Assembly (NCBI GenBank): GCA_947044405.1
Contig: CAMRHE010000502.1
Location: forward strand, 783,501 to 847,500
Length of the DNA: 64,000 nt
Direction of reading: 5' to 3'
DNA from: Leptodactylus fallax
Lineage: Eukaryota > Chordata > Amphibia > Anura > Leptodactylidae
This document shows, in pieces, positions 35,399 through 47,690 of the stretch. The position numbers and the translations under genes were made by a program. How positions within the stretch are numbered: the first letter of the stretch is position 1; every line of letters begins with the position of its first letter. A model generated the notes under the pieces. The model was not told the origin of the DNA and did not search any database. It saw nothing but the letters and a program-made list of their open reading frames with translations.

Positions 35399-35904
35399 GT
35401 AGTAGGGGCGGCAACAGACGTAGATTATGTGATATATGTTATGTTATGTCTTGTATTGAGCTGTTCAATAACTAATTTCCCTCTGTGATCAATAAAGTAA
35501 TATTCTAGTTTATTCTACATGTGTCTGCCAATTATTTGTACCAATATTATAGGTGTGTCTTAGATACAGAAATAATTCTGTCACTATATATCGATAACAT
35601 AGCGTCTACCCATAGCACACCCTTATGTACCATCATCTTCTTTTGGTCATCTTTATCTGCTACAGTAGAAGGATTAACACTATAGCAGTTGACTTGCTCA
35701 CTTAAGTCTTTAGCTCAGTCTCAGTCTCAGACTGCCATGATCCCTCGATGAATGGAACTATCTATTGTTCTGATCTTCCATAAACAGAACCAAAAAATAT
35801 TCCAACTAAAGAAATGTAACCTGAGACCAGTCTATGAAATCACAGGATGGTTCTTTTGCTAAGCCTAAAGTAAAAATGCATTTATTTTCCCCATATCTCC
35901 AATA
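35399..35904. other. Intergenic between two arrays
   Basis: No gene. Contains a poly(A)-signal-like AATAAA near 35491 and unremarkable sequence. Confidence 0.4.
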
Positions 35905-38900
35905 TATGTAGCATTGTGTATGGTATATATGTGTAGTGTTGTGTATGGTATGTATATGTAGTGTTGTGTATGGTATATATGTGTAGTGTTGTGTATGGTA
36001 TATATGTGTAGTATTGTGTATGGTATATATGTGTAGTATTGTGTATGGTATATATGTGTAGTATTGTGTATGGTATATATGTGTAGTGTTGTGTATGGTA
36101 TATATATGTAGTATTGTGTATGGTATATATGTGTAGTATTGTGTATGGTATATATGTGTAGTATTGTGTATGGTATATATGTGTAGTATTGTGTATGGTA
36201 TATATGTGTAGTGTTGTGTATGGTATATATGTGTAATGTGTATGGTATATATGTGTAGTATTGTGTATGGTATATATGTGTAGTATTGTGTATGGTATAT
36301 ATGTGTAGTGTTGTGTATGGTATATATATGTAGTATTGTGTATGGTATATATGTGTAGTATTGTGTATGGTATATATGTGTAGTGTTGTGTATGGTATAT
36401 ATGTGTAGTGTTGTGTATGGTATATATGTGTAGTATTGTGTATGGTATATATGTGAAGTGTTGCGTATGGTATATATATGTAGTGCTGTGTATGGTATAT
36501 ATGTGTAGTGTTGTGTATGGTATATATATGTAGTATTGTGTATGGTATATATGTATAGTGTTGTGTATGGTATATATGTGTAGTGTTGTGTATGGTATAT
36601 ATGTGTAGTATTGTGTATGGTATATATGTGTAGTATTGTGTATGGTATATATATGTAGTATTGTGTATGGTATATATGTGTAGTATTGTGTATGGTATAT
36701 ATGTGTAGTATTGTGTATGGTATATATGTATAGTGTTGTGTATGGTATATATGTGTAGTATTGTGTATGGTATATATGTGTAGTATTGTGTATGGTATAT
36801 ATATGTAGTATTGTGTATGGTATATATGTGTAGTATTGTGTATGGTATATATGTGTAGTATTGTGTATGGTATATATGTGTAGTGTTGTGTATGGTATAT
36901 ATGTGTAGTGTTGTGTATGGTATATATGTGTAGTATTGTGTATGGTATATATGTGTGGTGTTGTGTATGGCATATATATGTAGTATTGTGTATGGTATAT
37001 ATGTGTAGTGTTGTGTATGGTATATATGTGTAGTGTTGTGTATGGTATATATGTGTAGTGTTGTGTATGGCATATATATGTAGTATTGTGTATGGTATAT
37101 ATGTGTAGTGCTGTGTATGGTATATATATGTAGTGTTGTGTATGGTATATATATATGTAGTATTGTGTATGGTATATATGTGTAGTATTGTGTATGGTAT
37201 ATATGTAGTATTGTGTATGGTATATATGTTAAGTGTTGTGTATGGTATATATGTGTAGTATTGTGTATGGTATATATATGTGTAGTGCTGTGTATGGTAT
37301 ATATATGTAGTATTGTGTATGGTATATATGTTAAGTGTTGTGTATGGTATATATGTGTAGTGTTGTGTATGGTATATATGTGTAGTATTGTGTATGGTAT
37401 ATATATGTAGTATTGTGTATGGTATATATGTGTAGTGTTGTGTATGGTATATATATGTAGTATTGTGTATGGTATATATGTTAAGTGTTGTGTATGGTAT
37501 ATATGTGTAGTATTGTGTATGGTATATATGTGTAGTATTGTGTATGATATATATGTGTAGTGTTGTGTATGGTATATATGTGTAGTATTGTGTATGGTAT
37601 ATATATCTAGTATTGTGTATGGTGTATATGTATAGTATTGTGTATGGTATATATGTGTAGTATTGTGTATGGTATATATATGTAGTATTGTGTATGGTAT
37701 ATATGTGTAGTGCTGTGTATGGTATATATGTGTAGTGTTGTGTATGGTATATATCTGTAGTATTGTGTATGGTATATATATGTAGTATTGTGTATGGTAT
37801 ATATATGTAGTATTGTGTATGGTATATATATGTAGTATTGTGTATGGTATATATGTTTAGTGTTGTGTATGGTATATATGTGTAGTGTTGTGTATGGTAT
37901 ATATATGTAGTATTGTGTATGGTATATATGTGTAGTGTTGTGTATGGTACATATATATGTGTAGTGTTGTGTATGGTATATATATGTAGTATTGTGTATG
38001 GTATATATGTGTAGTGTTGTGTATGGTATATATGTGTAGTATTGTGTATGGTATATATATGTAGTATTGTGTATGGTATATATATGTAGTATTGTGTATG
38101 GTATATATATGTAGTGCTGTGTATGGTATATATGTGTAGTGTTGTGTATGGTATATATGTGTAGTATTGTGTATGGTATATATATGTAGTATTGTGTATG
38201 GTATATATGTTATGTAGTATTGTGTATGGTATATATATGTAGTATTGTGTATGGTATATATATGTAGTATTGTGTATGGTATATATATGTAGTATTGTGT
38301 ATGGTATATATGTGTATGTAGTATTGTGTATGGTATATATATGTAGTATTGTGTATGGTATATATATGTAGTATTGTGTATGGTATATATATGTAGTATT
38401 GTGTATGGTATATATATGTAGTATTGTGTATGGTATATATGTGTAGTGTTGTGTATGGTATATATATGTAGTATTGTGTATGGTATATATGTGTAGTGTT
38501 GTGTATGGTTGTATATGTGTAGTATTGTGTATGTATATATATATGTAGTATTGTGTATGGTATATATGTGTAGTGTTGTGTATGGTATATATATGTAGTA
38601 TTGTGTATGGTTTATATGTTTAGTGTTGTGTATGGTATATATGTGTAGTGTTGTGTATGGTATATATGTGTAGTGTTGTGTATGGTATATATGTGTAGTG
38701 TTGTGTATGGTATATATATGTAGTGTTGTGTATGGTATATATGTGTAGTGTTGTGTATGGTATATATATGTAGTATTGTGTATGGTATATATGTGTAGTG
38801 TTGTGTATGGTATATATGTGTAGTGTTGTGTATGGTATATATGTGTACTGTTGTGTATGGTATATATGTGTAGTATTGTGTATGGTATATATGTGTAGTA

Positions 38901-40476
38901 TTGTGTATGGTATATATGTGTAGTGTTGTGTATGGTATATATATGTAGTATTGTGTATGGTATATATGTGTAGTGTTGTGTATGGTATATATGTGTAGTG
39001 TTGTGTATGGTATATATATGTAGTATTGTGTATGGTATATATGTGTAGTATTGTGTATGGTATATATGTGTAGTGTTGTGTATGGTATATATATGTAGTA
39101 TGAATGTGTATGGTATATATGTGTAGTGTTGTGTATGGTATATATGTGTAGTGTTGTGTATGGTATATATATGTAGTATTGTGTATGGTATATATGTGTA
39201 GTATTGTGTATGGTATATATGTGTAGTGTTGTGTATGGTATATATATGTAGTATTGTGTATGGTATATATGTGTAGTGTTGTGTATGGTATATATGTGTA
39301 GCATTGTGTATGGTATATATGTGTAGTATTGTGTATGGTATATATGTGTAGTGTTGTGTATGGTATATATATGTAGTGTTTGTGTATGGTATATATGTGT
39401 AGTGTTGTGTATGGTATATATATGTAGTATTGTGTATGGTATATATATGTAGTATTGTGTATGGTATATATGTGTAGTATTGTGTATGGTATATATGTGT
39501 AGTGTTGTGTATGGTATATATGTGTAGTGTTGTGTATGGTATATATGTGTAGTGTTGTGTATGGTATATATATGTAGTATTGTGTATTGGTATATATATG
39601 TAGTATTGTGTATGGTATATATGTGTAGTGTTGTGTATGGTGTATATGTGTAGTATTGTGTATGAAAGTATATATACATATATATGTAGTGTTGTGTATG
39701 GTATATATGTGTAGTATTGTGTATGGTATATATGTGTAGTGGTTTGTATGGTATATATATGTAGTATTGTGTATGGTATATATATGTAGTATTGTGTATG
39801 GTATATATGTGTAGTGTTGTGTATGGTATATATGTGTAGTATTGTGTATGGTATATATGTGTAGTGGTGTGTATGGTATATATATGTAGTATTGTGTATG
39901 GTATATATGTGTAGTGTTGTCTATGGTATATATGTGTAGTATTGTGTATGTTATATATGTGTAGTATTGTGTATGATATATATGTGTAGTGATTGTGTAT
40001 GGTATATATGTGTAGTGTTGTGTATGGTATATATGTGTAGTATTGTGTATGGTATATATGTGTAGTATTGTGTATGGTATATATGTGTAGTATTGTGTAT
40101 GGTATATATATGTAGTATTGTGTATATGTATATATGTGTAGTGTTGTCTATGGTATATATGTGTAGTATTGTGTATGGTATATATGTATAGTGTTGTGTA
40201 TGGTATATATGTGTAGTATTGTGTATGGCATATATGTGTAGTGTTGTGTATGGTATATATGTGTAGTGTTGTGTATGGTATATATGTGTAGTATTGTGTA
40301 TGGTATATATGTGTAGTATTGTGTATGGTATATATGTGTAGTATTGTGTATGGTATGTATGTGTAGTATTGTGTATGGTATATATATGTAGTGTTGTCTA
40401 TGGTATATATTTGTAGTATTGTGTATGGTATATATGTGTAGTGTTGTGTATGGTATATATGTGTAGTATTGTGTAT

Positions 40477-40528
<52 letters not shown>

Positions 40529-40955
40529 GCATTGTGTATGGTATATATGTGTAGTGTTGTGTATGGTATATATGTGTAGTGTTGTGTATGGTATATATGT
40601 GTAGTGTTGTGTATGGTATATATGTGTAGTGTTGTGTATGGTATATATGTGTAGTATTGTGTATGGTATATATATGTAGTGTTGTGTATGGTATATATGT
40701 GTAGTATTGTGTATGGTATATATGTGTAGTGTTGTGTATGGTATATATATGTAGTGTTGTGTATGGTATATATGTGTAGTGTTTTGTATGGTATATATGT
40801 GTAGTATTGTGTATGGTATATATGTGTAGTGTTTTGTATGGTATATATGTGTAGTGTTGTGTATGGTGTATATGTGTAGTGTTGTGTATGGTATATATGT
40901 GTAGTGTTGTGTATGGTGTATATGTGTAGTGTTGTGTATGGTATGTATGTTTAGG
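35905..40955. repeat. 25-bp AT-rich minisatellite, about 5 kb
   Basis: Roughly 200 copies of a 25-bp unit, GTGTATGGTATATATGTGTA plus GTGTT or GTATT. Variants are mainly TATATATGTA versus TATATGTGTA and TAGTGTT versus TAGTATT, interspersed along the array. A pure (AT)n tract interrupts it at 40477-40524. Three units equal 75 bases, so stop-free frames run for hundreds of codons; these have no coding meaning. Confidence 0.95.
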
Positions 40956-41876
40956 TAGAGTATAAAACCACTGGTTTAAATAATAAATAAATAACTGAAT
41001 ACCTTTAGAAACTGATGATAAAATATTTGTTTCTTCCTTAAAATGTTTGTTGAATTCCTTAATCCAATTCATCCTGGTAAGACTGAGTTAACATTAACCT
41101 CTTCACACCGCAGCCATTTTTAGATTTTCATTTTTTACTTCTGCCTTCCAAAAGCCATAAATTTTTTATTTTTCCATTTCCCACAGATCAGCATGGGGCT
41201 AAAATTTTGCGGGACTAATTGTACTTCATAATGGTATCAATTATCAGTCTGTATGTTGTACTGGGAATCTGGAAAAAAATTCATAAAGCGACTTTCTTAT
41301 GTGCTTAATTTTTAAGGTGTTCACAGTGTAGCCAAAATGACATGTGACCGGTGGGTTGGCACAATTACATTGATACCAATTTTTTAATTGTATTTAGTAT
41401 GTTTTAACACCTTAAAAAAATTCAATACTTTAAAAAAAAAAAAATTTCTTTGAGTTGCCATATTCTGATTCCAGTAACTTTCATATATTTCTTTATAATG
41501 GGCTGCACATGTATACATTTTTGGGGAATGTCTGATGTTTAGTATGCTTTCTATGTAAATTTTTATGGGTGGCAAAATATAAAAAAATGGCGGTTCATCT
41601 CTTTTTATTTTTTTTTTTTTTACACCACAGCATTCTCTGTATGGAAAAAAATATTTTTAAAAGTTATTTCTCTATAAGTTTAGAATTTTTTTAAGGTGTG
41701 AAAATGTAAGAAATACTATGTAATTTGAGCCAAAATTATACTGACCTGGAAAATGTAGGTAAATTGACACTTTTGCTGCAAAATGAATGATGTAAAAACA
41801 AAGCCCTTTGGAAAGTCACACAAATGCAGTTTTTCTCTAATTCCACCCTATACAAAATTTTTGTTTACGTCTAGAA
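40956..41876. other. Intergenic, decayed dispersed repeat
   Basis: No gene. 41090-41880 carries phrases of a dispersed family (CTTCATAATGGTATCAATTA; TTTTTCTCTAATTCCACCC) shared with 18250-18400. Several A/T runs. Confidence 0.4.
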
Positions 41877-42120
41877 AAGTTTACATAGTTATATAGTTAC
41901 ATATATAGTTACATAGTAGATGAGGTTGGATGAAGACATTAGTCCATCAAGTCCAACATATAGCACTACGGTGTAGATCTAGAGGAAGGTAAAATACCCC
42001 ATAAGGCTTATGCCAATTGCCCCATTTCAGGGGAAAAAATTCCTTCCCAATTCCAATCTGGCAATCAGTATAAAACCCTGGATCTGCTTGTCCTTAACAA
42101 AATTTAGAACCCGTAATATT
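41877..42120 (-). mobile_element. CR1/L2-type LINE 3' tail
   Basis: Reverse complement of the tail at 1300-1490: TTACATAGTAGATGAGGTTG, the TCAGGGGAAAAAATTCCTTC block and the ATCCAG-like end. Only the untranslated tail and the last codons are present. Confidence 0.8.
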
Positions 42121-43223
42121 GTTCTGTTTGAAGAAGCCAGATTCTAAACAAGTGATTATTTTGTTCTTTAGATTAATCAAACTTTTTTGCATTGCTTTCT
42201 AAAATAGAGTAGTTGACCCCTCTACATCTCCTCTCTTGTCACTGTCTACCGCCCTACCTGTCCTCCATGTTCTGCCAGTGACCTTAGACTTGTATCCTCT
42301 ATTATCTGAACTTCCCATTCACATCTTGAAAACTTTTTTGGGGCTGCACTGGTGCTCTGGAATGCTCTACCCCACACAATCAGATTAATATGTACTGTAA
42401 CTATGTAAGCTGTGTACCGGGGTGTAACACAAGAGCTTACAAACTTATCAAAATACCCCTATTCCCACCGAACAAAGTACAACCAAGTAAATATAATAGT
42501 AGGTCAGCTTGCAAGCCAAAGCAATATGACAATGTATTAAATGTCACTTCTAGACTTCCTCAGAAGCTCCTCTCTGTGAGTTACAACTCTATAGAATTCT
42601 CTGAGTCTTAGTCCTTACTACCGTATAGGTAGATAACTCACCAGTAGTGTGGCCTGTGAACATGAGTATGCCTAATTATTCTAAATACAGGCCCTTACTC
42701 AATTTGCGCCAAAAATGTAATGCAGTGCAAGCACGATTACTTCTCTTACTGATCAGCGTCTGTTGTGTACTTTTAGCCTTTGTCTGGAACAGCTGAAAGT
42801 GGGGCTCATCCAGAAAACATGCAGTCTCACTGACAGGGCCGCTTCTCACCCGGGTCCTTGATAGCAATCTTTAATTTAGGATGCTGTCTGAACAAACCCT
42901 TGAACAGTCTCTGATTCAGCTCTCCTTGCTATATTTCGGATTCCTTAGGAATCTTCCTTCTCTCACTTCAGTCCTTCTTCTTCTAAATGCTCAAATCACA
43001 CTCCTAAGATGGCTGCCACACACAGTCTGCTCCTTCTTGAAGTTCCACCTCTACAGAACAGGGTCTCCACGTCACTACTCCAGGGAATTACAGTCCTTCC
43101 CATTTCTGAGGTAACAGTGGCCTCTTGTGGTCAAACAACCAAATGTCAGTTTATAAAAAAAAAAAACTTACTTACAGAAACAGGTACATTCATAACAAGA
43201 GGGCTGTTTCCCCATCTTACAAC
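42121..43223. other. Unassigned, possible LTR-like sequence
   Basis: No coding domain is recognised. 42860-43200 contains composition and phrases suggestive of a retroelement terminal region, but no paired repeat is in the window. Nothing further can be supported. Confidence 0.3.
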
Positions 43224-43225
43224 TA

Positions 43226-43802
43226 CTGTGTTTCTCCAAAAATTAGACCTACCCTGAAAAATAAGCCCTAGCATGATTTTTCAGGATTTTTGGAGTATGC
43301 TTGAAATATAAGCCCTACTCCGAAAATAAGCCCGAGCAGTTCATTAAAAAAAAGTGTCCAAAAGAATTACACCCAAAATAGAATCGCACATTGACTTTAA
43401 GGAAGCTATCTGCACAAGTTGGAGCTAGTGAGAAAGTTCTCCACAACAATAAAGGTGGACTACTGGTAGTGCTGGTTTCTCACACACAGATCGGGTTATC
43501 CCGCTGGCATGACTATGTTGTGGCTGCCTCCATTCACCAGGGGGAGCCAGCTGCTACACTTGGCTGCAGTGGAATGCTGCTGCAATGGCAAGGGGCCAGA
43601 GACAGGAGTGACACAGACCTGTGTGTGAGAGTCCATCCACCATTAGCACTTGCCAACTCTAAATTGTTTTGGGTGTAAGGGGGTCTGATGAGTGGATTGT
43701 TGTTCATGGAAAAAAATAAGACATCCCCTGAAAATAAGCCCTAACCTATTTTTCAGAGCAAAAATTAATATAAGACCCTGTCTTATTTTTGGAGAAACAC
43801 GG
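43226..43802. mobile_element. Non-autonomous DNA transposon with TA flanks
   Basis: The left end CTGTGTTTCTCCAAAAATTA is mirrored by the right end (TTTTTGGAGAAACACGG). TA lies outside both ends (43224-43225 and 43803-43804), as for Tc1/mariner. Subterminal AAAATAAGCCC motifs repeat at both sides. About 577 bases with no transposase. Confidence 0.7.
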
Positions 43803-44326
43803 TATGGCAGTTTCAAACGTGTTCTAAAAACTGTCCCCTCCATCTAGAAGTTTCCCTGCTTTCCCTGCACTCAGTATCTGTATGTTCACAGATAGTGGCT
43901 GATGATTGACTCACACATGAGCACGGTCCTCACTCCTATTGTTTGATACGTTAAATATTTTAATACACTGTATTGTCTGATATTAACTGTTCATATCCCC
44001 TCTGCTCTTTAAAATGCCACAGAATATAAATTAAATAAAAAGAAAAATAAATGTAGATATATAAATAAGATTTAATTATTATTATTATTAAAGACTAGAC
44101 ATGTGTTTGCGTCAAATTTTACAAAAATTTTTTTGCATCTGTTAATCTGAGCCTTACTGTGTCATATTTATAGAATTGAGATACAAATGTAAATTTGAAT
44201 TAAAATAATAAATCTCAATCTTTGGAAACCTTCAGCTGTAGATTCACGCCCTTGTTATATGGGGCATTGGCATAGAGCTAAAGATTGGAGGCAGGAATCA
44301 GTTCATGTAATATCAAATTATCAATA
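43803..44326. other. Intergenic, AT-rich
   Basis: No gene or repeat boundary identified. Contains a short ATT microsatellite at about 44076-44090. Confidence 0.35.
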
Positions 44327-45043
44327 TAATGGACAAAATTGTTGGTCCCCTCCCTCGTTTAATGAAAGAAAAACCCACAATGTTCACAGAAATAACTTGA
44401 ATCTGACAAAAGTAATAATATATAAAAATTCTATGAAAATGAACAGATGAAAGGCAGACATTGCTTTCCAACCAGGCTTCAACAGAATTTTTTAAAAAAA
44501 GAAAACTCATGAAACAGGCCTGGACAGAAATGACGGTTCCCTTAACTTAATATTTTGTTGCACAACCTTTTGAGGAAATCGCTGCAATCAAACGATTCCT
44601 GTAACTGTCAATGAGACTTCTGCATCTCTCAGCAGGTATTTTGGCCACTCCTCATGAGCAAACTGCTCCAGTTGTCTCGGGTGTGAAGGGTGCCTTTTCC
44701 AGACGGCATGTTTCAGCTCCTTCCAAGGATGCTCAATAGGATTTAGGTCAGGACTCATAGAAGGCCACTTCAGAATAGTCCAATGTTTCCCTACATGTCT
44801 CACAGTAGAGACAGTGTTCTTTTCAAGATATGCTTCAATTTTCCGTCTGTGAACATAGAGCTGATGTGCCTTGCCAAAAATTTTGATTTTTGTCTCATCT
44901 GTCCATAGGACATTCTCTCAGAAGCTTTGTGGCTTGTCAACATGTAGTTTGGCAAATTACTTTTGTCAGATTCAAGTTATTTTTGTGACCATTGTGGGCT
45001 TTTCTTTCATTAAACGAGGGGTACCAACAATTTTGTCCACATG
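44327..45043 (-). mobile_element. Internally deleted Tc1-type transposon, third family
   Basis: The terminal inverted repeats share GGACAAAATTGTTGGT, then CATTAAACGAGG and TCAGATTCAAGTTATTT, on both sides. TA is present at 44325-44326 and 45044-45045. The inside keeps two separated parts of a transposase, so this is a short deletion derivative about 0.7 kb long. Confidence 0.8.
44588..44912 (-). pseudogene. Tc1-type transposase, internal deletion
   Basis: Reading on the minus strand, one open stretch begins with the first catalytic block (LWTDETKIKIFGK) and runs into SPDLNPIEHPWKELK with the catalytic Glu. The segment that should lie between them, including the second catalytic Asp, is missing, and so is the whole N-terminal DNA-binding part. 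The fusion is in frame. The product could not catalyse transposition. Confidence 0.8.
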
Positions 45044-45484
45044 TATAGATACAACTGTAATCTACCATAAGAAAGAAGAGAATCTCCTCTTTTATATGAC
45101 ACTAGAAACAAGTGTGTAAGTTTTATAGTGTCCAAGATACTATAAAACGTATGAAGTGACCCCCCCTCATTTTCTCTACATGTTACACAGCCCCGTCCTC
45201 CATGCACAGTAACATTCAGTGAGAGGCAGGAACAACTCTCAATACAGAAACAAGGGAAAGGGTGAAAATATGCAGGATTTCACAGAAAGGAGCCAACATG
45301 TGTTAATAAAATATATTACAAAATGTATTAATGCCCCAAATACTACCAGAAAATCAAAAGATGTCGAAAGTTTAGTTACACTTTAAACATTATAATTTGC
45401 TGCAGAAAATTTCTAAATAAATAAATAAATACATAAAATAGGTCATTGCTATAGGTGTTATATAAAATATGAACTTTATGAGCA

Positions 45485-45524
<40 letters not shown>

Positions 45525-45569
45525 TATATGATATATATATATATATCATTATATATATATATCATAATA
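45044..45569. other. Intergenic with AT microsatellite
   Basis: No gene. A TA/AT dinucleotide tract with short interruptions occupies 45488-45565 and abuts the repeat that begins the OR 5' flank. Confidence 0.6.
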
Positions 45570-45834
45570 TCAGAGCAGTTAGTTTTGGTGCCTGATATTC
45601 TACCTGCACTCTCTACAATCAAGTGGGCGGTGTCAGGCAGATGCAGACCACCCATTAACATTAGAGAGTGTATAGGAAACATCAGGACCGTAACTAACGG
45701 ATTGCTCAGGATAAGGGCAGACTAGAGAAATAACTCCAACTGTGCCGGAGTCAGTGCAGCGGAGAATACTAAAGGATGTAAGGAGTTGGAGTTGGTGGCG
45801 GTGGTGAAAGGCTCCCTTTAAGTATTATATTTGC
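45570..45834. repeat. Dispersed repeat in OR 5' flank
   Basis: Close copy of 19090-19355, in the same position relative to the OR 5' flank. Confidence 0.7.
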
Positions 45835-46332
45835 TGCTAAACTTCAGATAAATAAACCTTGTACATATTTATTGGTTTTTATCTCATGTTTTACTCAGTA
45901 ATCCTCAACATCATCTGAGATTTATTGTTTTTCCCTCCTTAATTTTCAATGTCTTCAGAGACAATATTTCCCCAATCTGATGGACTATTATCTCTAATTG
46001 TCCGTCCTGCAGGGATTTCAGGTTCACATATATACAGGGCAGAATTTTATAAGTCATTTTTATTTTCAATGGGAACCAGTTCACACCTTTGTGCAGAAAA
46101 TATTCTCTTGAGAACTTCAGTTCACTGGAATTAAACGTAACCCTGATGAAAAAAAAAGTAGTAATTCCAAAATAAGTAAGACAAATGCAAAAAATATTTA
46201 AGAAAGTAAAGAAAAAATTGAATCCAAAAAAATTGCCACATAGAGTATCTACAACCTGTTCATCATGAGTCAAGTTCATCAATGTATCCTCTTGGTAAAG
46301 CTTTACAAAACGTCTTCATTCAACATTTAGAG
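45835..46332 (+). promoter_or_regulatory. 5' flank of second OR gene
   Basis: Homologous to 29845-30313. The start codon is preceded by a pyrimidine-bearing stretch and AG (CAACATTTAGAGATGAAGG), a plausible splice acceptor in the same place as in the paralogue. Confidence 0.55.
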
Positions 46333-47268
46333 ATGAAGGTGGATAATGTGAACTCTACCACAGTTACTGAGTTCCTTATATTGGGATTCTCCAGTTGGAA
46401 TGATTACAAGTTGTCTTTCTTCTCTGTTATTCTGCTCATGTATTCCATGACTATATGTGAAAACCTCTTGATTATTTCACTGGTGTCCACAAGCCAACGT
46501 CTCCAGTCTCCAATGTATTTCTTCCTTGGGCATTTGGCACTTGCAGACATCATCCTTGTAACAAGTATTGTTCCAAAGTTTTTGGAGGTTATCATAAGGG
46601 AAGGGAGCACTATACCTTATGTTGAGTGTTTAGCCCAGTTTTACCTGTATGGGGGAGTAGTATGTGCAGAATGTTTTTTGCTCATGGGTATGTCCTATGA
46701 CCGGTACTTGGCCATCTGTAAACCTCTACACTATATCTCTATAATGAGTGTGAAGCTTAGATACAGCCTGGTTATTTCCTCCTGGGTCCTCAGCTTTACA
46801 TTTGTATCCACAACACTTGCACTGTTATGTGGCTTAGATTTCTGTGGCCCAAATATTATTAACCATTTCTTTTGCGACTTTGCCCCTATGTTAGAACTGT
46901 CTTGCTCAGACACTACCGATGTGAGTATTAACATGACTGTCCTCTCGGTTCCAGTAATTCTGATACCTTTCCTACTTATAGTCATATCATATGTTTGTAT
47001 TTTTTTCACCATTTTTGGAATTTCCTCCACATCAGGCCAAAGAAAAACTTTCTCCACCTGTAGCTCTCACTTGGTGGTGGTTTCTATCTATTATGGCTCC
47101 ATGTTTATAATCTATACTGTCCCTTACAGAGGATATTTATTGACTGTTAATAAACTCATTTCCCTTCTCTATATTGAACTAACTCCCCTTCTAAACCCTG
47201 TTATATACAGTCTACGGAATAAAGAGATTCAGTCTTCTATCATGAAATCTCTGAGAGTCTCTGGTTAG
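46333..47268 (+). CDS. Olfactory receptor, class II, intact (311 aa)
   Basis: Paralogue of the receptor at 30314, collinear over the full length. The open frame extends 17 codons upstream to an earlier ATG, but the ATG at 46333 matches the paralogue's start and lies just after the conserved AG, so it is preferred. Signatures: NST at 7-9, PMYFFL at 60-65, MSYDRYLAICKPLHY, loop-2 cysteines, KTFSTCSSHL, and PLLNPVIYSLRN in TM7. The same Glu-Asn replaces Gly-Asn in TM1. Differences from the paralogue cluster in TM4-TM5 (for example ALLCGLDF against SLLSELDF, and PFLLIVISYVCIFF against NFICIIISYICIFI), where odorant-contact residues of ORs often lie. Role: odorant detection in sensory neurons; ligand unknown. 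Confidence 0.95.
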   Translation: MKVDNVNSTTVTEFLILGFSSWNDYKLSFFSVILLMYSMTICENLLIISLVSTSQRLQSPMYFFLGHLALADIILVTSIVPKFLEVIIREGSTIPYVECLAQFYLYGGVVCAECFLLMGMSYDRYLAICKPLHYISIMSVKLRYSLVISSWVLSFTFVSTTLALLCGLDFCGPNIINHFFCDFAPMLELSCSDTTDVSINMTVLSVPVILIPFLLIVISYVCIFFTIFGISSTSGQRKTFSTCSSHLVVVSIYYGSMFIIYTVPYRGYLLTVNKLISLLYIELTPLLNPVIYSLRNKEIQSSIMKSLRVSG

Positions 47269-47690
47269 AAAATTATAAAGATCAAAAAAATCTTATTTAC
47301 GGTTTTTGAATTGACTGTAAAAAAATTACAGTACAAAAAATATTTTATATTTATCAATGCATTTAACCAGAATAGAATTTTGTGACTAAATGAAAAAAAA
47401 AATCTGTGAATCCTAATTCTTTTTTTATTCCTAATAAAGTACATGCAGTCAAAGGAAAGTCTCATCAGATGACAATTTCTGTAAATCAGGTTTTTGTAAT
47501 TATTTTATTACTCTATAATACTGTGTCATGATATAAACATGTTTTAAGATATTATAGATGTGTTTTAAATTTGGTTCTCAATATCTACATGAGAAAAAGC
47601 TTGTGGTTTTCCATTTTATCATCATATGATTACTGCTATAATGTATTATTGGAGGTCTACACAGATGATTAAAAATGTAACAATGTTTAG
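47269..47690 (+). other. 3' flank of second OR gene, first part
   Basis: Matches 1490-1700 from about 47440 on (CATGCAGTCAAAGGAAAGTC). It is interrupted at 47691 by a Tc1-type element; the flank resumes near 50970. Confidence 0.7.

Noticed and set aside
32652..35488. 620-codon frames on both strands over the 33/36-bp array
   Set aside because: Same artefact of unit length; both strands are equally open.
4504..40955. CRISPR-like arrays
   Set aside because: Units are head-to-tail without unique spacers, in eukaryotic DNA, and no cas genes are present.
35865..41072. Tyr/His/Thr-rich frames over the 25-bp array
   Set aside because: Seventy-five bases make 25 codons, so stop-free frames recur mechanically. 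Composition follows the repeat, not a protein.
42860..43220. Endogenous retrovirus or gypsy LTR
   Set aside because: Composition is suggestive, but no second LTR, primer-binding site or coding domain is present in the window.
46282..46332. Upstream ATG as start of the second OR, adding 17 residues
   Set aside because: The paralogue starts at the position equivalent to 46333, and the extra residues match non-coding flank in the other copies.
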